A stretch of DNA of 64,000 nucleotides from a bacterium. GTDB taxonomy: Bacteria > SZUA-79 > Acidulodesulfobacterales > Acidulodesulfobacteraceae. The notes beneath the pieces were generated by a model. The model worked only from the letters and a program-made list of their open reading frames with translations, was not told the DNA's origin and searched no databases. The translations under genes were made by a program, and so were the position numbers. This document shows, piece by piece, positions 53,454-62,521 of the stretch. The stretch lies in contig JAJYJI010000005.1 of assembly GCA_021789605.1 (NCBI GenBank), forward strand, positions 21,951 through 85,950, in the 5' to 3' direction. Each line of letters starts with the position of its first letter. Position 1 is the first letter of the stretch.

Positions 53454-53492
53454 AAATAATCGAACGTTAACGCAACCAAGGAGGTGAAATTT

Positions 53493-53597
53493 ATGAAAAG
53501 GGTTTATGAAAAACCGGTGTTTCAGGAAATTCCCGCAGAAGAATTTTATGCTTTAATCATGGAAGATTACGGGATTAAGGGCTCTTGCTATTCCTGA
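53493..53597 (+). CDS. candidate RiPP precursor peptide MKRVYEKPVFQEIPAEEFYALIMEDYGIKGSCYS
   Basis: 34-codon ORF not in the supplied ORF track; strong RBS aaggaggtg 6 nt upstream; YEKPVF leader-like start, Cys near C-terminus; directly follows PqqD gene. Confidence 0.75.
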   Translation: MKRVYEKPVFQEIPAEEFYALIMEDYGIKGSCYS

Positions 53598-53633
53598 AAG
53601 TCTTGCAAATAAGCGCAGTTAGCGCTTCCTAAA

Positions 53634-53703
53634 CCTTCTCCCTTCCTGAAAGTTATACGGCCGTACATCTTCATTTTAGGCTAAAAAGAGGGAAGGGAGA
53701 AGG
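53634..53703 (+). terminator. long hairpin downstream of the candidate precursor peptide
   Basis: perfect 13-bp arms ccttctcccttcc / ggaagggagaagg; no strong U tract so terminator function is tentative. Confidence 0.5.
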
Positions 53704-53765
53704 GCAAATATGCATCGTTTATATTTTATATTTATTTATAAATTTTATTAAAACGGATTAACGGC

Positions 53766-54248
53766 TCAATCGAATATAAAAACGGTATCGGGATTACTTT
53801 CGTGCCTTATTTCGTCAATTTCGCTTTTTTTCATTTTTCCGGCATAAAGCTTATTGGCGGCATTTATAACCAAGCCGTTTTTTCCGCCTACGTTTTTATA
53901 TGCGTGGACGACACCCGGAGGCACCATAAGCGCCGCAGGCTTGTTTTCTCCTAAAAACAGCGTCATTTTATTGAGGTATGTAGCGGAATTTTTCCGGTTG
54001 TCCCATAATATAATTTTAAAATCGGAAGGGCCTAAAAAACAGAAATAATCCGTCTGGTAAATATGTTCGTGCGGCCCCCTTCTGATATCCGGCATAGTCA
54101 AAGAAATATACGCCATTTGAGGGAATAAAGGTTCGTCCATTTCGTCGCTTCTGTAGAGCTCGGCAAGCCAGCCTCTTTCATCTATATGTTTTTTAATATC
54201 TTTGACGAACACGCCGTTAATTTCAGCCATGTTGAAAGTGGGGTTCAT
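53766..54248 (-). CDS. dTDP-4-dehydrorhamnose 3,5-epimerase-family cupin
   Basis: DERGWLAELYRSD, RGPHEHIYQTDYFCFL, PPGVVHAYKNVG. Confidence 0.8.
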   Translation of the reverse strand: MNPTFNMAEINGVFVKDIKKHIDERGWLAELYRSDEMDEPLFPQMAYISLTMPDIRRGPHEHIYQTDYFCFLGPSDFKIILWDNRKNSATYLNKMTLFLGENKPAALMVPPGVVHAYKNVGGKNGLVINAANKLYAGKMKKSEIDEIRHESNPDTVFIFD

Positions 54249-54739
54249 TCCGCATCCTTTATTTATATTTTTAGATTAAAGTTTTTATGTTAGAGCTATC
54301 GTTATAGTTAAAACAACGCAATATGGCGTATAATAGAGTAGCATAGGCATAATAGCATAACGCATGTGTTTTGCAGTTTATTCCGGTTCTAAAGGAAAAA
54401 GCCGCGATTAAATTTAATTATTTTTTGATTATATTATAAATTTAAACTCCAAAGCAATGAAAAACTATTGCCTTGAACCCGCGTTAGAAAATATTCTGCT
54501 CTTTATATTATATGCAGATGCCGTATTCCGGGTTTCCCGGAAACTGCGCCGTTTAAGCTAAAGGTTAAAATTGGGCGCCGTCGTTTCCGCGGCGGCGCAA
54601 AGCCGGAAATAAAATTTTCAACGCAGGTTCAAGATGTTTAAAGATAACCGCCGGATATGCCCGCGCGAAAACGTTAAAAAAACAAGAACCTGCCGTGAGA
54701 CCGCAAACCGCAGGTCACGTAAGGAGCCTGCGACGATAA

Positions 54740-56272
54740 TCAGCGGTGGACCTTATTTTTTAGCATAACTGCGGGTATTATGCCTGCAAGGCAAAACACG
54801 CCTGCGACTATAAACACGTCGTCGTATGATTGAACCGTTGCAAACATCTTGACTAAGCTGTCTATAATTCCAAGGCCGGGATTTATTTTTGCCGTGCCGG
54901 CTATGACCCCGACGTTAGATTTAAACAATCCGTTAGAATTAAAATAAGACTTTGCTTTAAGAAAGGCAAAATTTCTATAGTTAATTTTATCCCCGTATCT
55001 TGTCGTATAATAAACCTGTTTTTCCGCAAGATAATTTGCAAAGTAAGCTATTCCGAATCCCGACGCAAGCCTCATAGTAATAGGCAAGAGTCCCGATGCC
55101 TCGGGAATTTGTTCCATCTTTACGGAATTTAACCCCGTGCTCATGATAGGGGAATATAGCATTCCGAGCCCTATGCCCCTTATGATAGAAGGGTATATTA
55201 TATCGTAAAGGCTCGATTGCACAGATAAATTCCAGTATAAAAATAGAGATAAGGCTGTTAACGCCATTCCGAAAACGATAAAATATTTAGGGCCGAACCT
55301 ATCGGCGCCTTTGCCGAAAACGGGAGCGGATAAAGCAACCGCAAAGGCGGACGGCATCATAATAAGACCGGTGGCATAAGGGGTATAATCCATAATGTTT
55401 TCAAGATAAACCGGTATTATAAACAAAGAGCCGAAAAGCGCGATAGCCCTTACGGCGTTGATTAGGGTAATCAGGGTAAAATTATAATTTTTAAAAATGT
55501 TAAAATCTATTAACGGATGGGATATAAAAGGCTCAAACAAAAAAAACATTATGAATCCGCCCGCGCTTATAAGCTCGCAGGTATAAATATAGGTAGAATC
55601 CCAGCCTTTGTTCTGCCCTTCGTTAAACGCCACAAGGATAAAGGCTATGGCAGCCGCAAAAAAAACAAATCCTATAAAGTCGAAATTTGCTTTAAAATGC
55701 TGGGCTTTATGGTCATCTTCCATAATTATCAATATGCCTATAAGGGTTATTATTGCTACGGGAACATTCACGAAAAATACCCATCTCCACGTTAAGTGGT
55801 CGGTAATCCATCCGCCGAGAGTCGGGCCTATGGCGGGTGCCGCCATGGCTCCTATGCCCCAAATTCCCATCGCCCTGCCTCTTTCCCGCGGTTCGAACAC
55901 TTTACCCATAAGGGCAAGACCCAGAGGCGCTATCCCGCCGCCAGACAATCCCTGAATTATTCTAAAAATTATAAGCATATTAATAGATGTGGCAAATCCG
56001 CATGCTATAGAAGATACGGTAAAAAATATAATGCTTAATGCAATCGGAATTTTGAGCCCTATTTTTTTAATTATGAACGTTATAGGCATAATTATTATAG
56101 CGGTTGCCACGTTATAAGCAATCATAATCCAATCCACTTCTTCCAAATCGACCCCGAGGCTCGACATAATTTTTGGAATGGCTATCGTTACGATGCTCAT
56201 ATCGAGCATTACCATAAAGAAAAAAGCTACAAGAAGTATTAGAATGAGATTTTTATATTCCTTTGAATACAT
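54740..56272 (-). CDS. DHA2-family MFS multidrug transporter (EmrB/QacA-like)
   Basis: 510 aa multi-TM; MLDMSIVTIAIPKI, FRIIQGLSGGGIAPLGLALMGKVFEPRERGRAMGIWG. Confidence 0.9.
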   Translation of the reverse strand: MYSKEYKNLILILLVAFFFMVMLDMSIVTIAIPKIMSSLGVDLEEVDWIMIAYNVATAIIIMPITFIIKKIGLKIPIALSIIFFTVSSIACGFATSINMLIIFRIIQGLSGGGIAPLGLALMGKVFEPRERGRAMGIWGIGAMAAPAIGPTLGGWITDHLTWRWVFFVNVPVAIITLIGILIIMEDDHKAQHFKANFDFIGFVFFAAAIAFILVAFNEGQNKGWDSTYIYTCELISAGGFIMFFLFEPFISHPLIDFNIFKNYNFTLITLINAVRAIALFGSLFIIPVYLENIMDYTPYATGLIMMPSAFAVALSAPVFGKGADRFGPKYFIVFGMALTALSLFLYWNLSVQSSLYDIIYPSIIRGIGLGMLYSPIMSTGLNSVKMEQIPEASGLLPITMRLASGFGIAYFANYLAEKQVYYTTRYGDKINYRNFAFLKAKSYFNSNGLFKSNVGVIAGTAKINPGLGIIDSLVKMFATVQSYDDVFIVAGVFCLAGIIPAVMLKNKVHR

Positions 56273-56471
56273 AAGCTTTATAATTATATAAAATTATGAC
56301 ACAGGCCGGCCGGATTTTTATTTATTTGCATTATCCTTACACAACAAGAGTTTACCATAAAATGACCTGAAAGTCATTCATTATATTTTCGTTGTTAATT
56401 TTTTGAGAAAATACCTCGAAAATACCTTAATGACGGGGATTTAATAAAATAACCGGTTTGGAATTCAATAT

Positions 56472-57224
56472 CTAAATTTGCGTGAATTCAAGGCTGCTTA
56501 TTGAAATCAATTCTAAAATGGATATGATATTGGAATAATATATAACCTGATTTTCCGATTTCTCGACGTTATCGATATTTCCGCCCTTAATATTTAAAAA
56601 AAATTCATTTATTATTTTATGTCCGTAAGACATAATTTTTTTTAATTCGACAGACGTTTTATCGCCCGTTTCAGGATTTTTACCGGAATTCGCAAAAAAA
56701 ATATCTATGTTTTCTTTAAAAAACGAACTTAAAGCAAGAATGAAATCGGGAATATATGCCTGCTTTTTGAAAGCCGGATATTTATAAAGTTCGTTGAGGT
56801 TAATCTTAATCAATAAAATTGCATTATTGATATCCTTTAAATGGCTTGAGAATTTTATCAACCTTATAACTTCCGGTATAAAATTAATACCGGCGGCATC
56901 GTCCCACCGGAATACGGCCTCAATAAATAATTTTTTTTTACTTTTAGGAAGCGCAATCATAGATAGCGCAATTTCGTTAATTTCGCCGTATAATTTATTA
57001 GATTCGTTTTTAATTATATTATCGGAAGCATAATCGAACCGCCTGTAATTATTTGCGATAAGCTCGTTTAAGATTTCTTCGAGATTCTGTTCTACTATAT
57101 TTGAGAATTCGATTATTTTCGCATTTAATATTTTTAGATTATAGTTTTTTTTCATAATCTCCAAATTTATAATATTGCCTACCCGCATAGGCTGATGCGG
57201 CAGATATGAAATTATAAGTTTCAT
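56472..57224 (-). CDS. hypothetical helical protein (possibly PhoU-like)
   Basis: 250 aa ORF, mostly predicted helical; no clear signature. Confidence 0.5.
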   Translation of the reverse strand: MKLIISYLPHQPMRVGNIINLEIMKKNYNLKILNAKIIEFSNIVEQNLEEILNELIANNYRRFDYASDNIIKNESNKLYGEINEIALSMIALPKSKKKLFIEAVFRWDDAAGINFIPEVIRLIKFSSHLKDINNAILLIKINLNELYKYPAFKKQAYIPDFILALSSFFKENIDIFFANSGKNPETGDKTSVELKKIMSYGHKIINEFFLNIKGGNIDNVEKSENQVIYYSNIISILELISISSLEFTQI

Positions 57225-57695
57225 TTATTGGCTCAAATCCCGATTTAGAATTACCTATATAAAATAATAATAACCCAAATTAGCCGATAGAAATTAGCTT
57301 AAAAACTAAAAAACTCCTTTATTTATCTGCTTTTCAGAGATATAATTATTGCTAATTATATTTCGCCCGCCAGGCGAGAAACAAATAAACAAGGAGATTA
57401 ATAATATGTTAAAACAATTAGGATTAAATTTCAAGTTATGGCCGAGTTCCCTAAATTGCCGATAGAAATTTTTCGTTCCGTTCGGACGCCGGTTTAAGAG
57501 ATTTTTGGAAAATATAAATTTTTAAGTCAGGATTTAGGATTTGCGTTTAGGATTGAATTTAATATGCGTTTATTATATTATTATATATGTCTGGATTGCG
57601 GTATTTTGATTGATTAAGGCTTATCCCGCGCTATTTTTGGGCACAGTCATTGCGTATCGCATGAATAGCCTAATTACAATTTAGCCGTTATTTAT

Positions 57696-57772
57696 GTGTC
57701 CGTAGCTCATCTGGATAGAGTTCAGGACTCCGACTCCTGAGGTAGCGGGTTCGAATCCCGCCGGACACACCA
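57696..57772 (+). tRNA. tRNA-Arg (CCG anticodon)
   Basis: gtgtccg / cggacac acceptor, anticodon stem cagga-ctccgac-tcctg, ggttcgaatcc T-arm, encoded CCA. Confidence 0.93.
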
Positions 57773-57820
57773 GTTAAAAATCAACTATTTTTCAAGCTCT
57801 TGTAAGTTCCAAAAGTTATT

Positions 57821-57880
57821 GATACTCTACAAAATAAATTGACACCGAACAAAAGATAATGATACTGAAATAAAATATAT
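57821..57880 (+). repeat. three 20-bp-period degenerate direct repeats (possible transposon-end sites)
   Basis: gatactctacaaaataaatt | gacaccgaacaaaagataat | gatactgaaataaaatatat. Confidence 0.5.
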
Positions 57881-57915
57881 TATAAAGCCGAAGTCGGAGC
57901 CGGATTCGATGCGAT

Positions 57916-59637
57916 ATGATAAAGGCGAGCGACCTAAGGCTTCATAAACTCGGCAGTCCTAAATACGCCGACGTACGGTTCCACCTCCATTGGATAGGCG
58001 GCATTTCCACCGCTCCCGGCAAAAATTTCTACTACGCAAGATTCCGCAGCATTAAAAATAAAAATAATTTTACCATAACTGAAGAAATTCCGCCAGAACT
58101 CCTCCGGCATTACGTAATCGGCAATATCTACCGGCAAGGCGGGCTTATCGGAAAAATAAACAGCCGGAGCCGGTTCAGCATTACGCTGCCGGAAGGGAAA
58201 AGCAGGATTGTCAAAATAAAGGACATCCCGCCGCCGGAACCGGATGGCGACGGCTCTCCAGCACTACTACGCCCGTCCTGGATAGAAAACCAGTATGCCC
58301 TTCTCAGCGAGGACGGCGGCTATTCCATAGTAATTCCCTGCCATGTCATAGGCGCGGCCTTCTATTTCACGTGCACCGCCATGCGGAAAAGGGTGTTTGA
58401 CGCACGCATCGAGGAATTATATTCTGAAACCGGCTTCGACGAGGAAAAGGGGCTGCCGTACATAATGCCGAAGTCCGGAGTTTCGGACAGGGACGCCGCC
58501 TACGTTTACTTTTACGCCTCGGACGAATATGCAAACCGGGCCTGGCACTCCGTAAGGAACGGCATGTACGCCGAATATGCCGCCGCCGGGGGTTCAGGCG
58601 CCAATTTGACAGAAGGCGTTCCGCTAAAGGTGGAGCCGCCGTTCCGCAGTAGCGTCAGGATGTTCGTGGACGGGATAGTCGTGGAGCAAAGGAAGATGTT
58701 CGTCGTTTACGATATTCTTAAGCTCGAAACGCCGATATTCGACTACGACAGCCTCATAGTCCGGCGTTATCGCGGCGGTTCAGTAAAGGAAAGCGAGGTC
58801 GGCCTGAGAGAGGCGGTTTTCAGGATAAGGGCAAGGACGGGCAGGACGGTGTCGGGCGAGCGGCCTTCGTGGAAGAACCCGAAAAAAGGCGTTGTAAACG
58901 ACGCCAAGGACGGGGACGTATTTTCGTCCGTCGAACTGGTCAGGGAAACGATAACCGGCAGCGGTCAGGGCACAGGTAAGGCTTCAGGCGGCACCGCGAT
59001 TAAAAATGCTGTCCAATTGAAGGACGGGGGGACGAAAAGCCTCAGCTTCAATTCTTCTACCGATGCAAGGAACCGTGATGCGCGCCAGGCGCATGCGTCG
59101 CTGAAAGGCAAGGACCCGTTCACGTTCGAGGACTTCAAGGAATTGATCGGAATGTTTATCGATAAATATTCCGAAGACATAAAGGGCGGCAATGCCGTTT
59201 TTTCCGGCCCGTTTAAAATGCCCGTCGATAGGGAAAGGAGCTATCTTAGGGAGAAGGAGGGATACGACAGGAAAGACAGTATAAGGGAATATATGACGGC
59301 AAGGTTCGTGTTCCAGAGGGGAACAGAAGAAAAGTATATCCTGCTGGTAGAGTTAAGCCGGAAAAGCTCCCTAAAGGGATTTTCGACGTTTATATTCGTA
59401 GGCAAAACCGTTATAAGTGAGGCGATCGTAAGGGATTTTCTCAAGGAATACGTCTCGAACGAGACGCTCGACAGGATTACCGGCATATTCAGGAGGTTGG
59501 GCGTTAATCTTTTCAGGAAGAAGCACCCGGACAAGGGTGATAAGGACAAGAGTTTCAGGGCTTGGGGAAAGGATTTATATAGAAAGCTAAAAATAATTAA
59601 AATTTTAACTTTACATACAATATATAGGGATTTATAA
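57916..59637 (+). CDS. hypothetical protein, possibly TnsE-like
   Basis: 573 aa; SIVIPCHVIGAAFYF, GERPSWKNPKKG, EEKYILLVELSRKSSLKGFSTFIFVG resemble recalled segments of Tn7 TnsE; no search run. Confidence 0.4.
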   Translation: MIKASDLRLHKLGSPKYADVRFHLHWIGGISTAPGKNFYYARFRSIKNKNNFTITEEIPPELLRHYVIGNIYRQGGLIGKINSRSRFSITLPEGKSRIVKIKDIPPPEPDGDGSPALLRPSWIENQYALLSEDGGYSIVIPCHVIGAAFYFTCTAMRKRVFDARIEELYSETGFDEEKGLPYIMPKSGVSDRDAAYVYFYASDEYANRAWHSVRNGMYAEYAAAGGSGANLTEGVPLKVEPPFRSSVRMFVDGIVVEQRKMFVVYDILKLETPIFDYDSLIVRRYRGGSVKESEVGLREAVFRIRARTGRTVSGERPSWKNPKKGVVNDAKDGDVFSSVELVRETITGSGQGTGKASGGTAIKNAVQLKDGGTKSLSFNSSTDARNRDARQAHASLKGKDPFTFEDFKELIGMFIDKYSEDIKGGNAVFSGPFKMPVDRERSYLREKEGYDRKDSIREYMTARFVFQRGTEEKYILLVELSRKSSLKGFSTFIFVGKTVISEAIVRDFLKEYVSNETLDRITGIFRRLGVNLFRKKHPDKGDKDKSFRAWGKDLYRKLKIIKILTLHTIYRDL

Positions 59638-59685
59638 TTTAATAATATCAATATAATGTATTATTTAAATCAATAAGGATTTGCT

Positions 59686-60801
59686 TTGGAAAATAATATT
59701 GGTTGCGAAATAGATTTTCTTCCGGTAGGTAATGGCGACAAGAGCGGGGATGCTATCGCCGTAAGATATGGCTATCCTGGAAACTTTAAAGTTATGGTCT
59801 ATGACGGTGGCACTAAGGAGTCCGGTGAAGCTTTAGTTGAACATATTCGTAAACATTACGGAACATCATATGTAGATTATGTTGTCAATTCCCACCCTGA
59901 TTCCGACCATGCCTCCGGCTTATCTGTAGTTCTTGAAGAATTAAAGGTGGGGGAATTATGGATGCACAGGCCATGGGAACACTCGTCAAAAATATTAAAT
60001 AGTTTCAGAGACGGTCGAATTACTAAAAATAGTCTTTCAGAGAGGTTAAAAGACAGTCTTTATGCTGCATATCACCTTGAAGAACTTGCGTTAGAAAAGG
60101 AAATTTCCATACACGAGCCATTTCAAGGTAATAAGATTGGTGAATTCATGGTGCTGTCACCAGAGAGAGGGTGGTATATTGATAATCTTATCCCTGAATT
60201 TGATAAATCTCCGGAACAAAAAGAGATAGAAGAAAGCTACTTTAGCCCTGGCTATATTTTACAATCACTGAATGAGGGTATCTCATATTTAACTTCTTTA
60301 ATTAAAAGTTCTTGGAATATCGATATGTTACGTGATGATGTGGAGACTTCTGCCGAAAACGAAAGCAGCGTTATTTTATTTTTGCCATTTAAAAAACATC
60401 CCATTCTTCTTACCGGAGATGCTGGAGTTCAGGCTCTAAAAAAGGCAGCTTATTTTGCTGAATTGAAATTTGATATCCATTTGAATAAAATTTTAAAATT
60501 TATTCAGGTTCCTCATCATGGCAGTCGGCATAATGTTTCATCCCCCGTGTTGGATAGAATTGTTGGCATGCGTAAAGATAGGAATGATGGATTAACCAGT
60601 AAAACCGTTTTTGTATCTTCTTCGAAAGAGTCGACCAAGCACCCTCGAAAAGCGGTTATCAATTCTTTCATCAGGCGAGGGGTTAAAGTGTTTAATACTA
60701 AAGGAAGAGCAATAAGGCACTCTTTTAATATGGCTAAACGACCTGGATGGGTCCCCCTTGCTCCTGTGCAGTTTTCTGATAATGAAGAAGGATGGGATTA
60801 G
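59686..60801 (+). CDS. MBL-fold metallo-hydrolase (ComEC/Rec2-MBL-like)
   Basis: VVNSHPDSDHASGL, PILLTGDAG, IQVPHHGSRHN; TTG start. Confidence 0.85.
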   Translation: MENNIGCEIDFLPVGNGDKSGDAIAVRYGYPGNFKVMVYDGGTKESGEALVEHIRKHYGTSYVDYVVNSHPDSDHASGLSVVLEELKVGELWMHRPWEHSSKILNSFRDGRITKNSLSERLKDSLYAAYHLEELALEKEISIHEPFQGNKIGEFMVLSPERGWYIDNLIPEFDKSPEQKEIEESYFSPGYILQSLNEGISYLTSLIKSSWNIDMLRDDVETSAENESSVILFLPFKKHPILLTGDAGVQALKKAAYFAELKFDIHLNKILKFIQVPHHGSRHNVSSPVLDRIVGMRKDRNDGLTSKTVFVSSSKESTKHPRKAVINSFIRRGVKVFNTKGRAIRHSFNMAKRPGWVPLAPVQFSDNEEGWD

Positions 60802-60839
60802 TTGGTTTATAATAAAATAAGAATTTATAATATTATTAT

Positions 60840-61742
60840 ATGAGCATAATTAAATCATTTTCGGTCGGAAACGGCGACATGTTTTATATCTTCCACGACA
60901 GCGACAATTTTTCCATTATAGATTGTTGTCTAAATGATGACAATCGGGATAAGATATTGAAAGAGATTTCTTCATTAAGCAATAAAAAGGGAATTATAAG
61001 GTTTATTTCGACGCATCCTGATGAAGACCATATTGGAGGCTTGGAGTATCTTGATGAAAGGGTAGGAATTATTAATTTTTACGTGGTAGGCAACGGGGCA
61101 ACCAAAGCCGACGAAACCGGAAGCTTCAAAAGATACTGTAAACTTAGAGACCACAACGAATATTCTTTTAAAATATACCATGGTTGTACCAGAAAATGGA
61201 TGAATCTGTCCGATGAGAAAAGGGAAACATCAGGAATCGATATTTTATGGCCCAGGACTGAAAATATAGAATTTAAAAAAGCGTTAAAAGAAACAGAAAA
61301 TGGAGGAAGTCCAAATAATATTTCTCCGATAATAAGATATTCTTCTCCTGGAGGTGTTAGGGTACTTTGGATGGGCGACATGGAAACAGAGTTTATGAAC
61401 AATATTGAGGATGAACTGTTAGGCATTCTTACGGAAATTGACATTCTTTTCGCTCCTCATCACGGAAGAAATACAGGAAGGGTTCCGGCGGGAATTTTAA
61501 AAATACTAAACCCCAAGATTATAGTTATTGGCGAGGGTGATTCCGAAGATCTTAATTATTATAATGGTTATAAAACCATCACCCAGAATTCATATGGCGA
61601 TATTGTTTTTGAGTGCAAAAATAATAGATTCTGCGTATACTCTTCAAAAAAAAGCAGTATAAATTCGCTATTTAATTCGTCGTTGCTTAATTGTAATTTT
61701 CTATATACCATATATATTAATAAATATCCGAGGTTCATTTGA
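60840..61742 (+). CDS. MBL-fold metallo-hydrolase
   Basis: FSVGNGDMFYI, FISTHPDEDHIGGLEYL, VLWMGDME, LFAPHHGRN. Confidence 0.85.
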   Translation: MSIIKSFSVGNGDMFYIFHDSDNFSIIDCCLNDDNRDKILKEISSLSNKKGIIRFISTHPDEDHIGGLEYLDERVGIINFYVVGNGATKADETGSFKRYCKLRDHNEYSFKIYHGCTRKWMNLSDEKRETSGIDILWPRTENIEFKKALKETENGGSPNNISPIIRYSSPGGVRVLWMGDMETEFMNNIEDELLGILTEIDILFAPHHGRNTGRVPAGILKILNPKIIVIGEGDSEDLNYYNGYKTITQNSYGDIVFECKNNRFCVYSSKKSSINSLFNSSLLNCNFLYTIYINKYPRFI

Positions 61743-62446
61743 TTTTACTAGGCCATTACAGTTATCGCGCCCGGTTCCAGCCGGTTCTTTTGGTGCTCCT
61801 GCCTTTGGCGCTGGGGGTGTTTGTCTGGACATGGCCTAATACAAAGTGGGAATCTGGGCTATGGACTATTTTTATAACCTCGGGCGTTGCTTATTTTTCT
61901 GCGATATTTGCAAGAAACCTGGGCAAAAAGACCGAAAGGAAACTTTGGGAGTCGTGGGGTGGTGCCCCGACAACACAGCTTTTGCGCTATTCTGGTTCGT
62001 TAAATCCAATATTACGCCAAAGGTGGCATAATAAATTGTCGCAGATCCTTGAGAGGACATTTCCTACTAAGCAAAATGAAGATGATAATCCCAAGGAAGC
62101 CGATAAATTATACGAGGCGGCAGTAACGCTCCTGAGAATAAAGACCCGCGATATAAAAAAATTTAATCTCATTTATAGCGAAAATGCGTCTTACGGTTTT
62201 TGCCGCAATCTGGTTGCAATGAGGACGATAGGTATCTGCACGGCATTGCTTGGCGTTGCGCTTACTGCTTCGGCCGGAATCTGGTTTTATATGCATAATA
62301 AAGCGGTTAGTCCATATATGGCGGTATGTTTAGGCGTAAATATATCGTCTTTATTCCTATGGGTGCTTGTAATTAAGCCGTCATGGGTAAAAACCTCCGC
62401 ATTCGCTTACGCCAGGCGGTTGCTTGAAGCGATAGAGGAAATTTAA
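61739..62446 (+). CDS. multi-TM (about 4 TM) hypothetical protein
   Basis: two hydrophobic pairs (VLLVLLPLALGVFVW, LWTIFITSGVAYFSAIF; TIGICTALLGVALTASAGIWFY, YMAVCLGVNISSLFLWVLVI); overlaps MBL stop by 4 nt. Confidence 0.7.
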   Translation: MILLGHYSYRARFQPVLLVLLPLALGVFVWTWPNTKWESGLWTIFITSGVAYFSAIFARNLGKKTERKLWESWGGAPTTQLLRYSGSLNPILRQRWHNKLSQILERTFPTKQNEDDNPKEADKLYEAAVTLLRIKTRDIKKFNLIYSENASYGFCRNLVAMRTIGICTALLGVALTASAGIWFYMHNKAVSPYMAVCLGVNISSLFLWVLVIKPSWVKTSAFAYARRLLEAIEEI

Positions 62447-62521
62447 AATTTGTGACAATTATTACATGAAGTTACCTATTTTTTAATTGAAAATGTCCAT
62501 TTTTTCTATTATATTATTGAT

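Noticed and set aside
54540-54735. GC-richer gap with gcaggttc/gaacctgc inverted segments, considered as an ncRNA
   Set aside because: Arms are short with a ~65-nt loop and no recognisable RNA family; too weak to call.
55517-56038. Three plus-strand ORFs (92, 115, 80 aa)
   Set aside because: Antisense to the MFS transporter; no support.
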